From: an uncultured Bacilli bacterium
GTDB taxonomy: Bacteria > Bacillota_I > Bacilli_A > RF39 > UBA660
DNA: 6,265 bases
NCBI GenBank assembly: GCA_948552115.1
Contig: CAOWNX010000047.1
Span: 1-6,265, forward strand
Reading direction: 5' to 3'
The position numbers and the translations under genes were made by a program. Shown piece after piece: positions 5,478 through 6,265 of this stretch. Below the pieces are notes generated by a model. It saw nothing but the letters and a program-made list of their open reading frames with translations. It searched no databases and had not been told where the DNA came from. Numbering within the stretch: the stretch's first letter is position 1; each line of letters starts with the position of its first letter.

Positions 5478-6197
5478 ATGAAAATCAGTGAAATAAAACC
5501 AGAAAAACAAAGTATAGATGTAAATGCCAATTTATTTTATGTTTCTGGTTCTCGAGAAACCATCCCGAAATCAAAAGAAGTATTAAAATTAATCGTCGAC
5601 CCACCTTGTTTAAAAGCATGTGAATACTTGTATGATTGTAATATCAGAACTTGTAATTCCTCTGCTAATTGTCAAGATGTAAATTCTTATGGATATATTA
5701 CAATAGATTATAAAACTTTAGATGACCAAAATAAACAAATCTACCATCAATTGGTTCAAAAAGGATTCATCGAAAACCAAACCTTAGAGATGAAAGAAAA
5801 TATGATTTTGGTAAATTTAAAAGTTCCGATTACCATGGATACAGACGTAGAAGAATTTTCCAATCAAATGTACAAAATCGCTCATTGTTTCCAACCTCAA
5901 GAAATTTTATATGGAAGATTTTCGAAAGAAGAAATGAATCAAATCGCATTGCAAAGCTTAAATGCCAGAAATTTAGAAGGAATTCCCCTTTGGAAAATAA
6001 TACTAGAAAAAATGCAAAGAGGAGAAATCCCTACAAATGAAAATGGAGAATTACAAATTGGAAACTTCAGTTTCTCACTTTCTTACTTTACCCAAGAACT
6101 TGCAGAGGTAAGGGGCTATTATTTTGATGAACCAACAAAAGAATATTGGTTGAACTTAGAGTTTTACGAAAGACATAACAAGCAAAAAAACAGATAA
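5478..6197 (+). CDS. Conserved-looking Cys-rich protein of unknown function
   Basis: This 239-residue protein begins at the ATG at 5478, two bases after the TAA of the NAGPA-like gene, so stop-restart coupling is likely; the local ribosome-binding site is weak. An in-frame TTG at 5445 would add 11 residues and overlap the previous gene; it sits 13 bases after an AGGAG stretch, too far to be convincing. No signal peptide or membrane helix is seen, so it is predicted to be cytoplasmic. Residues 44-65 carry five cysteines (C44, C48, C54, C59, C65; CX3CX5CX4CX5C) in an otherwise Cys-poor protein, which suggests metal binding or disulfides. The rest is mixed alpha/beta: YGYITIDYKTL (71-81), a KVPITMDTDVEEF stretch and a Glu-rich C-terminal part. 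I do not recognise the family. It closes the operon before the terminator. Confidence 0.83.
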   Translation: MKISEIKPEKQSIDVNANLFYVSGSRETIPKSKEVLKLIVDPPCLKACEYLYDCNIRTCNSSANCQDVNSYGYITIDYKTLDDQNKQIYHQLVQKGFIENQTLEMKENMILVNLKVPITMDTDVEEFSNQMYKIAHCFQPQEILYGRFSKEEMNQIALQSLNARNLEGIPLWKIILEKMQRGEIPTNENGELQIGNFSFSLSYFTQELAEVRGYYFDEPTKEYWLNLEFYERHNKQKNR

Positions 6198-6220
6198 TCA
6201 AAAATCTGTTTTTTATAATT
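6184..6220. terminator. Bidirectional intrinsic terminator between convergent genes
   Basis: AAAAAACAGAT (6185-6195) and ATCTGTTTTTT (6204-6214) form an 11-bp stem with an eight-base loop. On the + strand the stem ends in a T run; on the - strand the A run at 6184-6190 reads as T. It can serve the operon ending at 6197, whose TAA is in the stem/loop, and a minus-strand gene ending at 6213. Confidence 0.85.
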
Positions 6221-6265
6221 TTTTTACTTCTCGATATTCTTCTTTTTTCTCTTTTGTAAGTCGCT
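6213..6265 (-). CDS. C-terminal end of a convergent minus-strand gene (5' end outside window)
   Basis: Read on the minus strand from the window edge, one frame gives RLTKEKKEEYREVKKL and a TAA whose complement is at 6213-6215. The composition is typical of a helical, charged C terminus. Of the other two frames one stops after 13 residues and the other stays open into the terminator with a less protein-like Arg/Lys-rich sequence. The stop falls against the shared terminator hairpin, as expected for a convergent gene. Sixteen codons are too few to name it; short LTKEEK-type helices occur in many small Bacillota proteins. Confidence 0.5.
   Translation of the reverse strand, partial: RLTKEKKEEYREVKKL

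Overview
The window is A+T-rich DNA with short intergenic gaps and nearly all genes on the + strand. It reads like a low-GC Bacillota chromosome, probably a gut-type or Bacilli-related lineage. That placement is inferred from codon use (AAA, TTA, GAA, ATA dominate), Shine-Dalgarno sites of the AGGA/GGAG type, sigma-A promoters of the TTGAAA/TATAAT class, Gram-positive-style lipoprotein signals, and the protein families present. Tryptophans are TGG and the reading frames fit the standard bacterial code; one gene ends in TGA. No rRNA, tRNA, CRISPR array, insertion sequence or phage gene was seen.

Layout: (1) 2-837, the tail of an unidentified gene overlapping by ATGA with an SGNH/GDSL-type hydrolase. 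(2) 860-2032, a strong promoter driving a small lipoprotein with two similar BLIP/BamE-like halves, an intrinsic terminator, then a second small lipoprotein of unknown function. (3) 2073-2957, a DUF1848-family protein with a radical-SAM-like CX3CX2C cluster at its C terminus. (4) 2978-3570, an extended -10 promoter and a circularly permuted papain-like (NlpC/P60, YiiX-like) protein. (5) 3604-6214, a strong promoter and a tight three-gene unit ending in a terminator: a single-pass membrane protein with a helical extracytoplasmic part, a three-pass membrane protein carrying a phosphodiester glycosidase (NAGPA-like) domain, and a Cys-rich soluble protein of unknown function. (6) 6213-6265, the likely C-terminal end of a convergent minus-strand gene sharing that terminator.

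Five of the ten gene products or fragments are predicted or plausible envelope or surface-facing proteins, or carry folds often linked to cell-wall or lipid chemistry (two lipoproteins, a single-pass membrane protein, NAGPA-like enzyme, permuted papain). The window therefore looks like an accessory-to-ordinary chromosomal stretch with an envelope flavour. I see no convincing defence system, toxin-antitoxin pair or mobile element. The most interesting leads are the three-gene membrane/NAGPA/Cys-rich unit, the DUF1848 protein, and a terminator-like hairpin inside the NAGPA gene.
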